A stretch of 6,466 nucleotides of DNA from Actinomycetota bacterium (GTDB lineage Bacteria; Actinomycetota; Actinomycetes; Nanopelagicales; Nanopelagicaceae). Positions 1 to 5,565 of the stretch are shown here, in pieces (within the stretch, counting starts at the first letter, position 1; each line of letters begins with the position of its first letter). Both the position numbers and the translations under genes were made by a program. The notes below the pieces were generated by a model that worked only from the letters and a program-made list of their open reading frames with translations, did not search any database and was not told the DNA's origin. The stretch is taken from positions 1 through 6,466 of the forward strand of contig CANKCX010000044.1 of the NCBI GenBank assembly GCA_947480375.1, in the 5' to 3' direction.

Positions 1-117
1 GCAAGAAGGCAGCAGCTAAGAAGGCTGCTCCAAAGCGTCGCAAGAAGGCAGCAGCTAAGAAGGCTGCTCCAAAGCGTCGCAAGAAGGCAGCAGCTAAGAA
101 GGCTGCTCCAAAGCGTC
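1..117 (+). repeat. 39-bp perfect tandem repeat, three copies, inside the histone-like gene
   Basis: Three copies of a 39-bp unit at 1-39, 40-78 and 79-117 are identical at every base, including third codon positions. A fourth unit from 118 starts the same way and then diverges. The unit is 13 codons long, so gain or loss of copies keeps the frame. The array runs off the left edge of the window, so the copy number is unknown. Confidence 0.95.
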
Positions 118-185
118 GCAAGAAGGCTGCTGTTAAAGCAGCTGCTCCAAAGAAGCGTCGTCGTAAGAAGGCTGCTGCAAAGTAG
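3..185 (+). CDS. Histone-like (HU/H1-type) basic C-terminal tail, 5'-partial
   Basis: Only the last 60 codons lie in the window, ending in TAG; the start and any folded domain are to the left. The visible protein is three identical 13-residue units (KKAAAKKAAPKRR) followed by a 21-residue diverged unit rich in K, A and R that ends KKAAAK. It has no acidic, aromatic or cysteine residues, so it should be disordered and strongly cationic. Such tails occur on actinobacterial HU proteins (mycobacterial HupB type) and on histone H1-like nucleoid proteins, where they bind DNA without sequence specificity. The frame is certain because all repeats stay open in it and it ends just before a strong terminator. 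Which parent protein carries the tail cannot be told here: HU with an extended tail is my first guess, a free-standing H1-like protein the second. Confidence 0.75.
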   Translation, partial: KKAAAKKAAPKRRKKAAAKKAAPKRRKKAAAKKAAPKRRKKAAVKAAAPKKRRRKKAAAK

Positions 186-193
186 TTTTTCTC

Positions 194-229
194 GAAAAAG
201 CCCCGCAGTGAAAACTGCGGGGCTTTTTC
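194..229. terminator. Strong bidirectional intrinsic terminator
   Basis: A perfect 16-bp stem pairs 194-209 with 214-229 around a GAAA tetraloop (210-213). The GC-rich core (GCCCCGCAG / CTGCGGGGC) is flanked by A5 on the left and T5 on the right, so a U-tract follows the hairpin whichever strand is transcribed. It begins 9 bp after the stop of the histone-like gene and lies 15 bp beyond the stop of the converging marR gene, so it should terminate both. Confidence 0.93.
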
Positions 230-244
230 ATTTATAAAAACAAA

Positions 245-733
245 TTATAAATTGTTCAAGAATTGATCGCGAAGTTTGATTGTTACACGATCGAATATCT
301 TCGCTAAATCTTCTTGATCCTTGGAAGTTAAATTATCAACGAATCTATTTCGCACACTTGATACATGATCTGGGGCTGCCTTAACAATTGCGCGCCAACC
401 CTTTTCGGTCATGACCGCAAATGAACCTCGCTTGTCTTCCGGACAAACCTCTCTACGAACCCAGCCAGCTTTCTCCATCACTTTCATCCGATGCGAGAGT
501 CGACTCTTGGATAGCATCGCGGTTTCTGCAAGTTCAGTCATTCGCATTCGGCGATCTGGAGCATCTGAAAGTTGGGCCAATACTTCATAGTCGGCCATAG
601 ATAAATCATGGCCCTCTAGATCTGAATCCAGAGCCTCAAGTAAGCGGCGAGAAGCGATTATGTAAGAACGCCAAGCCTTCATCTCCCTTGGGTTTAACCA
701 CTTTGGGGTCTTATCTGATGATTGGCTGGCCAT
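245..733 (-). CDS. MarR-family winged helix-turn-helix transcriptional regulator
   Basis: The 162-residue length is typical for MarR. The order of elements fits the family: N-terminal dimerisation helix (about 14-40), a helix with DYEVLAQLSDAP (48-59), the turn and recognition helix MTELAETAMLSKSRLSHRMKVMEKAGWV (65-92), then the wing with the family-typical D-x-R-G motif (DKRG, 100-103), a strand ending MTEKG (108-112), and a C-terminal dimerisation helix (about 113-160). It should act as a cytoplasmic homodimer binding a palindrome, with DNA binding relieved by a small ligand or oxidation. The only cysteine is C97, just before the wing tip. The ATG start has no Shine-Dalgarno but lies 6 nt after a -10-like TAAACT. 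The gene diverges from the M13 peptidase, and a palindrome-like site lies between them, so autoregulation is likely. The family is certain; the ligand is unknown. Confidence 0.93.
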   Translation of the reverse strand: MASQSSDKTPKWLNPREMKAWRSYIIASRRLLEALDSDLEGHDLSMADYEVLAQLSDAPDRRMRMTELAETAMLSKSRLSHRMKVMEKAGWVRREVCPEDKRGSFAVMTEKGWRAIVKAAPDHVSSVRNRFVDNLTSKDQEDLAKIFDRVTIKLRDQFLNNL

Positions 734-739
734 GCTCGA

Positions 740-745
740 AGTTTA
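740..745 (-). promoter_or_regulatory. Putative -10 box for marR (leaderless)
   Basis: On the minus strand TAAACT (TANNNT class) is followed by 6 nt and then the ATG at 733-731, so transcription would begin at or within a base or two of the start codon. A second TAATCT lies slightly further upstream. No convincing -35 is seen; that position falls in the candidate operator at 759-778. Confidence 0.45.
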
Positions 746-758
746 GATTAAAAATGAA

Positions 759-778
759 TTAGTTGAAAGTTGAATTAC
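759..778. promoter_or_regulatory. Candidate MarR operator in the marR / M13 divergent promoter
   Basis: TTAGTTGAA (759-767), a 2-bp spacer (AG) and TTGAATTAC (770-778) form an imperfect palindrome. Six of nine arm positions are complementary. The left arm is identical to the left arm of the perfect palindrome at 5546-5565, and the spacer length is the same. It sits upstream of the -10 boxes for marR (740-745) and the M13 gene (795-800), so a bound dimer could control both. That MarR binds it is inference from position and shared half-site. Confidence 0.5.
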
Positions 779-794
779 TTATTTTGGCGTGTAA

Positions 795-800
795 TAGGCT
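795..800 (+). promoter_or_regulatory. Putative -10 box for the M13 peptidase gene (leaderless)
   Basis: TAGGCT is followed by 7 nt and the ATG at 808. The identical hexamer stands 6 nt before the dioxygenase start on the other strand. A TTGAAT at 770-775, inside the candidate operator, could serve as a -35 with a 19-bp spacer. An overlapping alternative -10, TAATAG at 792-797, gives a 16-bp spacer. There is no Shine-Dalgarno before the ATG. Confidence 0.4.
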
Positions 801-807
801 CCTGCCC

Positions 808-2763
808 ATGAAAAGCGGAATCGATTTAAAGCATTTAAAGCCCGGGGTTCGCCCACAAGATGATTTGTACCGACATGTAAATGGCACCTGGATCGATAGC
901 GCCGAAATTCCATCAGACCGATCTTCAGATGGCGCCTTCTACGAGCTCTACCAAAATGCAGAAAATCAGGTTCGCGAAATTATTGAAGAACTTGGTGCAA
1001 GCGGTGGGGCCAAAGGAACTGTTGCTCAGAAAATTGGAGATCTTTATGCATCCTTCATGGATGCCTCAAAGGCCGACGCACTTGGAATTTCACCAATATC
1101 AAATGATCTTTCGACCGCACTTGGGATTTCAAACGTTACAGAATTTCATAAGGTGCTTGGGGATTTTGAAAGCCGTGGGCTCGGTGGAATTTTCTATCAA
1201 TACATAACAACCGACAATATGGATTCAAATACCAACATTGCATATATCGGGCAGGCTGGCTTAAGTCTTCCGGACGAGGCCTACTATCGCGAAGAAGAAT
1301 TCGCTGAAATTCGCAGCGCCTTTGTAGACCACATTGAAAAAATGTTTACTCTTGCAAAAATTGATGAGCCAAGAAATCGCGCAGTAGCAATTCTCGAATT
1401 AGAAACCCAAATCGCAAGCAAGCATTGGGATCAAGTAAAAGATCGAGATGCGATTCTTACTTACAACAAAATGAATCTCGAAGAATTAAAGGCTGCCTCC
1501 CCTGGCTTTGATTGGCAGACCTGGCTTTCGGCTTCAAAGGTTCCGAGCAAGGTTATGGATTCAGTAATTGTTCGCCAGCCCTCTTTCTTCACCGGCCTTG
1601 GCGAATTACTAAATAACTTCGAGGCAAAGCCTTGGTCCTCTTGGTTGGCCTGGCACCTTTTATCTGGAACTGCCTCATATTTGAGCAGCGAATTTGTGAA
1701 TGAAAATTTCGCTTTTTATGGCACGAAACTCTCCGGAACTCCAGAGTTAAAAGCTCGATGGAAGCGCGGTGTGGGACTGGTTGAAGGTTCACTCGGCGAA
1801 GCGGTTGGGCAAATATATGTAGAGAAGCATTTCCCACCGGCAGCAAAAACTCGCATGGTCGAACTCGTTGCAAATCTAATCGAGGCATATCGCATTGATA
1901 TCGCCGCCCTTTCCTGGATGACCGCCGATACCAAGAGCAAGGCCTTTGAGAAGTTAGATAAATTCACTCCGAAAATTGGCTACCCAGATAAATGGCGCGA
2001 TTATTCGAAACTTGAAATTGATCGCGATGATTTGATTGGAAATCTTGGGCGAGTAACTAAGTTCAACCAAGATTATGAATTTGCCAAGATCGGCGCCCCG
2101 GTCGATCGCACCGAATGGCTAATGACTCCGCAAACCGTAAATGCTTATTACATGCCGGGCATGAACGAGATTGTTTTCCCGGCAGCAATTCTGCAACCTC
2201 CATTTTTTGATCTCGATGCCGATGATGCCGCTAACTACGGTGGAATCGGTGCCGTAATTGGTCATGAAATTGGCCATGGCTTTGATGACCAGGGTTCAAA
2301 ATATGATGGCGATGGAAATCTAAATAATTGGTGGACTGATTCCGATCGCGCAGAATTTGAAAAGCGAGCGAATAAATTAATCGCTCAGTATGAAGAATTG
2401 CACCCACTGGAAGCTCCTGATGTACATGTGAATGGCGCCCTAACAATTGGCGAGAACATCGGTGACTTGGGCGGCCTAACAATCGCATACAAGGCCTATC
2501 AATTATCGCTAGCCGGCAAAGTCCCACCAGTCATCGATGGCCTGACCGGATATCAAAGGTTGTTTATGGGTTGGGCGCAATGTTGGCGCCAAAAAATGCG
2601 AGCCGAAGAGGTTCGACGTCGTGTTGCTACAGACCCACACTCTCCCGATGAATTTCGTTGCAACCAAGTCGTCCGAAATCTCACTGAGTTCTACGAAGCT
2701 TTCAGTGTGAACGAAAAAGATGCGCTTTATCTGCCAGAAAGCGAGCGCGTTCGAATTTGGTAG
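808..2763 (+). CDS. M13 family zinc metallopeptidase (neprilysin/PepO-like), cytoplasmic
   Basis: A 651-residue protein of normal M13 length. The N-terminal helical domain starts with RPQDDLYRHVNGTW, a family signature, and runs to about residue 400. The catalytic domain follows, with NAYY (445-448, substrate backbone binding), HEIGH (486-490; zinc ligands H486 and H490, general base E487), the third-ligand motif ENIGD (E549, D553), and the C-terminal DPHSP..FR segment (H611, R617), ending RVRIW. All catalytic residues are present. There is no signal peptide or anchor helix, so it should be a soluble intracellular oligopeptidase that cleaves short peptides. I chose the ATG at 808: the frame stays open to a TTG at 763, but that codon is inside the operator-like site and adds residues atypical of the family, while SGIDLKHLKPGVRPQDD is a normal M13 beginning. 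It is divergent from marR and may be co-regulated with it. Confidence 0.96.
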   Translation: MKSGIDLKHLKPGVRPQDDLYRHVNGTWIDSAEIPSDRSSDGAFYELYQNAENQVREIIEELGASGGAKGTVAQKIGDLYASFMDASKADALGISPISNDLSTALGISNVTEFHKVLGDFESRGLGGIFYQYITTDNMDSNTNIAYIGQAGLSLPDEAYYREEEFAEIRSAFVDHIEKMFTLAKIDEPRNRAVAILELETQIASKHWDQVKDRDAILTYNKMNLEELKAASPGFDWQTWLSASKVPSKVMDSVIVRQPSFFTGLGELLNNFEAKPWSSWLAWHLLSGTASYLSSEFVNENFAFYGTKLSGTPELKARWKRGVGLVEGSLGEAVGQIYVEKHFPPAAKTRMVELVANLIEAYRIDIAALSWMTADTKSKAFEKLDKFTPKIGYPDKWRDYSKLEIDRDDLIGNLGRVTKFNQDYEFAKIGAPVDRTEWLMTPQTVNAYYMPGMNEIVFPAAILQPPFFDLDADDAANYGGIGAVIGHEIGHGFDDQGSKYDGDGNLNNWWTDSDRAEFEKRANKLIAQYEELHPLEAPDVHVNGALTIGENIGDLGGLTIAYKAYQLSLAGKVPPVIDGLTGYQRLFMGWAQCWRQKMRAEEVRRRVATDPHSPDEFRCNQVVRNLTEFYEAFSVNEKDALYLPESERVRIW

Positions 2764-2782
2764 CCCAGAAATGGGGATTATT

Positions 2783-2812
2783 CGCCCTAAAAGGCGGTTT
2801 TAAGCCCTTTTT
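2783..2812 (+). terminator. Possible weak terminator after the M13 gene
   Basis: In the 105-bp gap between the M13 stop and tgt, CGCC (2783-2786) can pair with GGCG (2793-2796) across a 6-nt loop, followed by a T4 run. An alternative pairing of AAAAGGC (2789-2795) with GCC-TTTT around 2804-2811 is also possible. Both are short, so termination here is uncertain. Confidence 0.3.
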
Positions 2813-2834
2813 GCCGCAAAGCTATATACAGAAG

Positions 2835-2862
2835 TTTTCATACGAAATTAAAGGTAGATAAT
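2835..2862 (+). promoter_or_regulatory. Putative promoter of tgt-yaaA (leaderless)
   Basis: GATAAT (2857-2862, five of six to the TATAAT consensus) is followed by exactly 6 nt and the ATG of tgt. TTTTCA (2835-2840) gives a poor -35 with a 16-bp spacer. There is no Shine-Dalgarno at the usual distance from the ATG, so a leaderless mRNA is likely. Confidence 0.5.
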
Positions 2863-2868
2863 ACGGAT

Positions 2869-4104
2869 ATGAGCCAATTTAAATTTAAGGTCGTAAAAGA
2901 TATTTCCGACTCGAATTTAAATGGTCGTACCGGCGTAATAACTACCCCGCACGGAGAAATAAAAACTCCAGCATTTATTCCAGTAGGCACTAAAGCAACA
3001 GTCAAGTCAGTCCTTCCAGAATCAATGAAAGATCTTGGGGCGCAGGCGCTCTTGGCAAATGCCTATCACCTCTATCTTCAACCAGGACCCGAAACTGTCG
3101 ATGCTGCAGGTGGCCTTGGAAAGTTTATGAATTGGTCTGGTCCTACTTACACCGACAGTGGCGGCTTTCAAGTTCTCTCACTTGGTGTGGGATTCAAGAA
3201 AGTTATTGCGATGGATGAAGAGACTTTCAGATCTGACGAAGTTATTGCAGACCAAAAGGAACGGCTGGCACATGTCGATAACGATGGTGTTACTTTCAAA
3301 TCTCACCTAGATGGTTCGATGCATCGCTTTACCCCAGAGATTTCGATGCAGGTTCAACACCAACTTGGCGCAGATATTATTTTTGCTTTCGATGAGTGCA
3401 CAACGCTTCATAACACTCGCAAGTATCAAGAGAAGTCCCTGGAACGCACCAGGCTCTGGGCCAAGCGTTGTTTAGTAGAACATGGCCGCCTAACCCGCGA
3501 GCGCGCAAGTAAGCCATATCAAGCCCTCTGGGGAGTTTTGCAAGGCGCGCAATATGAAGATCTTCGTCGCAAAGCTGCAAAAGATTTAGCCGGGTTAGAT
3601 GAAGATGGAATTACCTTTGATGGCTTCGGTCTTGGTGGCGCACTTGATAAAGCAAATCTTGGAACCATTGTTGGATGGATGACCGATGAATTACCACGCG
3701 AAAAGCCTCGCCACTTATTGGGCATCGGCGAACCAGATGATCTTTTTGTTGGTGTCGAAAATGGCGCTGATACTTTCGATTGCGTTGCCCCATCTAGACA
3801 GGCACGGACAAGTGCAGTTTTAACAAGCGCCGGTCGCGTAAATATTACAAACGCTAAATTCAATCGTGACTTTAATCCGATCGATGCCGAATGCGATTGT
3901 TATACCTGTGCCAACTACACAGCTGCTTATCTAAACCACCTCTTTCGCAGTAAAGAGATGATTGGGGCTACTTTGGCCACTATCCATAACGAAAGATTTA
4001 TTGTGCGCTTGGTAGATCGGATGCGCACCGAGATTGAGAACGGCGACTTCCAAGAATTTAAACGAGATTTCCTTGGTCGCTTCTACTCTGCCGCAAGCAA
4101 CTAA
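2869..4104 (+). CDS. tgt: tRNA-guanine(34) transglycosylase (queuosine pathway)
   Basis: This enzyme swaps guanine-34 in the GUN anticodon of tRNA Asp/Asn/His/Tyr for a 7-deazaguanine base (preQ1 in most bacteria, queuine in eukaryotes and salvaging bacteria). The 411 residues match the family. Visible elements are TDSGGFQ with catalytic D96, FDECT (D175-T178, base recognition), the nucleophile D304 in FDCVAPSR, and the zinc site C342-x-C344-xx-C347 with H373. These fit the Zymomonas numbering D102, D156, D280, C318/C320/C323/H349, with a constant +24 offset from D280 onward. The base-pocket loop reads L255-G-G-A-L259 where the Zymomonas enzyme has LAVGE, so the position of V233 is glycine, as in eukaryotic queuine-using enzymes, while the C158 equivalent (C177) keeps the bacterial state. 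No preQ1-synthesis gene is nearby. It is probably co-transcribed with yaaA. Confidence 0.97.
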   Translation: MSQFKFKVVKDISDSNLNGRTGVITTPHGEIKTPAFIPVGTKATVKSVLPESMKDLGAQALLANAYHLYLQPGPETVDAAGGLGKFMNWSGPTYTDSGGFQVLSLGVGFKKVIAMDEETFRSDEVIADQKERLAHVDNDGVTFKSHLDGSMHRFTPEISMQVQHQLGADIIFAFDECTTLHNTRKYQEKSLERTRLWAKRCLVEHGRLTRERASKPYQALWGVLQGAQYEDLRRKAAKDLAGLDEDGITFDGFGLGGALDKANLGTIVGWMTDELPREKPRHLLGIGEPDDLFVGVENGADTFDCVAPSRQARTSAVLTSAGRVNITNAKFNRDFNPIDAECDCYTCANYTAAYLNHLFRSKEMIGATLATIHNERFIVRLVDRMRTEIENGDFQEFKRDFLGRFYSAASN

Positions 4105-4755
4105 ATGTTAATTCTTCTGCCGCCAAGTGAGGGTAAGAATGAACCAACTTCTAAGGCTTCAATCAATTTAAAGAAAATGGTCTTTGCTGATTCGCTTTCA
4201 ACCATCCGAAGTCGGTTGCTGACCAAGGCCCTTGCAAATGCACCCACTGCCCCAGCCATTGATGTCTACAGTGGCGTTCTATATCAAGCCTTGGACTGGA
4301 GCTCACTTAGCAACGCTGCAAAAGTACGCGGTGAGAAATCAGTATTAATTGTCTCGGCAATTTTTGGGGTCTTAAGTCCGCAAGATCGAATCCCAAATTA
4401 CAAGGCAAAAATCAAGAGTTCTAATTGGAAGCCGGCTCTTAAGCCACTTCTAGATGGGTTAGCAGCAGATTTAATTATTGATTGTCGCTCTTCAACCTAT
4501 GCAGGAGTCTGGCAACCTGAACTAACAAAGACTGTGGCGGTTCGAGTTTTCAAAAGAGAGAAAGGCAAGATTTCAGTCATTACCCATCTCTCGAAAAAAT
4601 ATCGGGGCGAACTGACTAGATTGCTTTTAAAAACTAGCAAGAGCCCAAAAACTCCGGATGAATTGTTCGCCCTGGCGAGTAAAGAATTTGATTGTAAATT
4701 GCATAAGGCTAAAGCCAATGAACCTTGGTACTTAGATCTAATTATTAATTTCTAA
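4105..4755 (+). CDS. yaaA: YaaA (DUF328) peroxide-stress / iron-limiting protein
   Basis: The start MLILLPPSEGK (1-11) is the YaaA signature. Further family segments are YSGVLYQALDW (55-65), VLIVSAIFGVLSPQDRIPNY (80-99) and DCRSSTYAGVW (126-136). In E. coli YaaA is OxyR-induced and lowers free intracellular iron under H2O2 stress, and the fold is a helix-hairpin-helix type DNA-binding scaffold; the exact reaction is unknown. At 216 residues it is shorter than the roughly 250 of E. coli, mainly by compact loops as far as can be judged. The ATG follows the tgt stop with no base between, and no Shine-Dalgarno is visible, so translation probably depends on termination-reinitiation from tgt. Its TAA overlaps the TAG of the converging dioxygenase gene. 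No OxyR-type site can be recognised. Confidence 0.92.
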   Translation: MLILLPPSEGKNEPTSKASINLKKMVFADSLSTIRSRLLTKALANAPTAPAIDVYSGVLYQALDWSSLSNAAKVRGEKSVLIVSAIFGVLSPQDRIPNYKAKIKSSNWKPALKPLLDGLAADLIIDCRSSTYAGVWQPELTKTVAVRVFKREKGKISVITHLSKKYRGELTRLLLKTSKSPKTPDELFALASKEFDCKLHKAKANEPWYLDLIINF

Positions 4756-5525
4756 GTTACTTGGAACGAGCGTTTCGATAGCCCCATCCAATAGCCATCA
4801 ATCTCTGAAGTAATTGGAACTTCGGGATTAGATGCGGCTCCTAGTGTTAAGAAGATCGGTGCAAAATGTTCGACCGTTGGGTGCGCATAAGGCAAGCCAG
4901 GTGCAAGTTCTTTGTAATTCATTAATTCATCGATTGCGCCACGTTCTAAGATCTCTTTTGCCCAAAGATCAAATTCGATACTCCATGCTGGTGGGGTTGC
5001 TTCAATTCGAAATTCTTTTAAGTAGGGCAGGCCATGTGTCAGGAACCCACTCCCGATTATTAAAACTCCCTCGTCGCGAAGCGGTGCAAGCTTCTGCCCT
5101 AAGGCGTAGAGCTTCTCGGGTGAAAATGTAGGGATCGACATTTGAAGTACTGGAATATCGGCCTGCGGAAACATTTTCAAAAGTGGGACATAAGCGCCAT
5201 GATCTAGGCCGCGATTTGATTGATGTGTTTCGGTATCGCCAAGAATCGATTGAATTCGCGCAGCCAATTCTGGTGCGCCAGGTGCTCGATATTGCAGGTT
5301 ATAAAATTTTGGATCAAAGCCACCAAAGTCATAAATAAGTGGGGTTCCGGCTTCAACTGACGAAAGGGCCAGTGGCGCAGATTCCCAATGAGCGCTCACA
5401 ATCAGAATCGCTTTAGGTTTCGCCAAACGATTTGCCCAATTTTCTAATTCAGAAGACCAGATTGGATCATCCAATAACAGCGGCGCACCATGTCCGATAT
5501 AAAGCGCTGGCTGTTTTGAAGTCAT
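4752..5525 (-). CDS. Class III extradiol ring-cleavage dioxygenase, YgiD / 4,5-DOPA dioxygenase type
   Basis: A 257-residue protein of the LigB/DODA family, which opens catechol rings using a non-haem metal (Fe or Zn). Probable metal ligands are H12 (YIGHGAP), H46 (VSAHWE) and H220 (VEHFAP). H109 in LDHGAYVPL and H164 in GSGFLTHGL are the conserved active-site histidines. The family motif GSGxxxHN reads HG here. E. coli YgiD cleaves L-DOPA at 4,5 in vitro, but physiological substrates of bacterial homologues are generally unknown, so the substrate should be left open. The ATG lies 6 nt after a -10-like TAGGCT, again leaderless. A perfect palindrome overlies the -35 region, which implies repression by a MarR-type protein. 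The 3' end overlaps convergent yaaA by 4 bp. The oxygenase-family gene upstream on the same strand is 32 bp away. Confidence 0.94.
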   Translation of the reverse strand: MTSKQPALYIGHGAPLLLDDPIWSSELENWANRLAKPKAILIVSAHWESAPLALSSVEAGTPLIYDFGGFDPKFYNLQYRAPGAPELAARIQSILGDTETHQSNRGLDHGAYVPLLKMFPQADIPVLQMSIPTFSPEKLYALGQKLAPLRDEGVLIIGSGFLTHGLPYLKEFRIEATPPAWSIEFDLWAKEILERGAIDELMNYKELAPGLPYAHPTVEHFAPIFLTLGAASNPEVPITSEIDGYWMGLSKRSFQVT

Positions 5526-5531
5526 GCCTGA

Positions 5532-5561
5532 AGCCTATAACAGATTTAGTTGAATTTTCAA
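5532..5561 (-). promoter_or_regulatory. Putative promoter of the DODA-type dioxygenase gene
   Basis: On the minus strand TTGAAA (5561-5556, five of six to TTGACA) and TAGGCT (5537-5532) are 18 bp apart, and the ATG begins 6 nt further on. TATAGG (5539-5534) is an overlapping alternative -10 with a 16-bp spacer. The -35 is inside the palindrome at 5546-5565, so a repressor bound there would exclude RNA polymerase. Confidence 0.6.
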
Positions 5562-5565
5562 CTAA
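5546..5565. promoter_or_regulatory. Perfect 9-2-9 palindrome, candidate MarR operator
   Basis: TTAGTTGAA (5546-5554), TT, and TTCAACTAA (5557-5565) are exact inverted repeats. Arm length, 2-bp spacer and AT-rich outer bases match operators of MarR-family dimers. It covers the -35 of the dioxygenase promoter and also encodes the last two residues and stop codon of the upstream mpaB-like gene. The left arm is repeated exactly at 759-767 in the promoter of the only regulator in the window. A transcription terminator is unlikely because there is no GC core or T-tract. Confidence 0.72.

Noticed and set aside
1..117. CRISPR-like or non-coding tandem array
   Set aside because: The repeats are contiguous without spacers and keep one open frame coding a K/A/R-rich tail that ends just before a terminator.
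763..807. Upstream TTG start giving a 666-residue M13 peptidase
   Set aside because: The TTG is inside the operator-like repeat and upstream of the likely -10 box. The 15 extra residues do not look like an M13 N-terminus, and the ATG at 808 begins a family-typical sequence.
1589..1967. Two minus-strand open frames inside the M13 gene (1589-1888 and 1716-1967)
   Set aside because: They lie wholly antisense to a well-supported gene, have no recognisable motifs or promoter, and are explained by the codon use of the sense gene.
2764..2868. Riboswitch or small RNA upstream of tgt (such as a preQ1 riboswitch)
   Set aside because: Only short weak hairpins are visible, no preQ1 aptamer pattern could be recognised, and the likely -10 sits 6 nt before the ATG, leaving no leader to hold an aptamer.
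3377..3863. Antisense open frames within tgt
   Set aside because: The sense strand has all catalytic and zinc residues of Tgt. The antisense products are low-complexity and resemble no family.
4832..5131. Plus-strand open frame opposite the dioxygenase gene
   Set aside because: It is antisense to a gene with complete metal-ligand motifs and has no start signal or family resemblance.
5546..5565. The palindrome as a transcription terminator of mpaB
   Set aside because: The stem is AT-rich with a 2-bp loop and no T-tract, so it would not form a stable terminator hairpin. The symmetry suits protein binding better.
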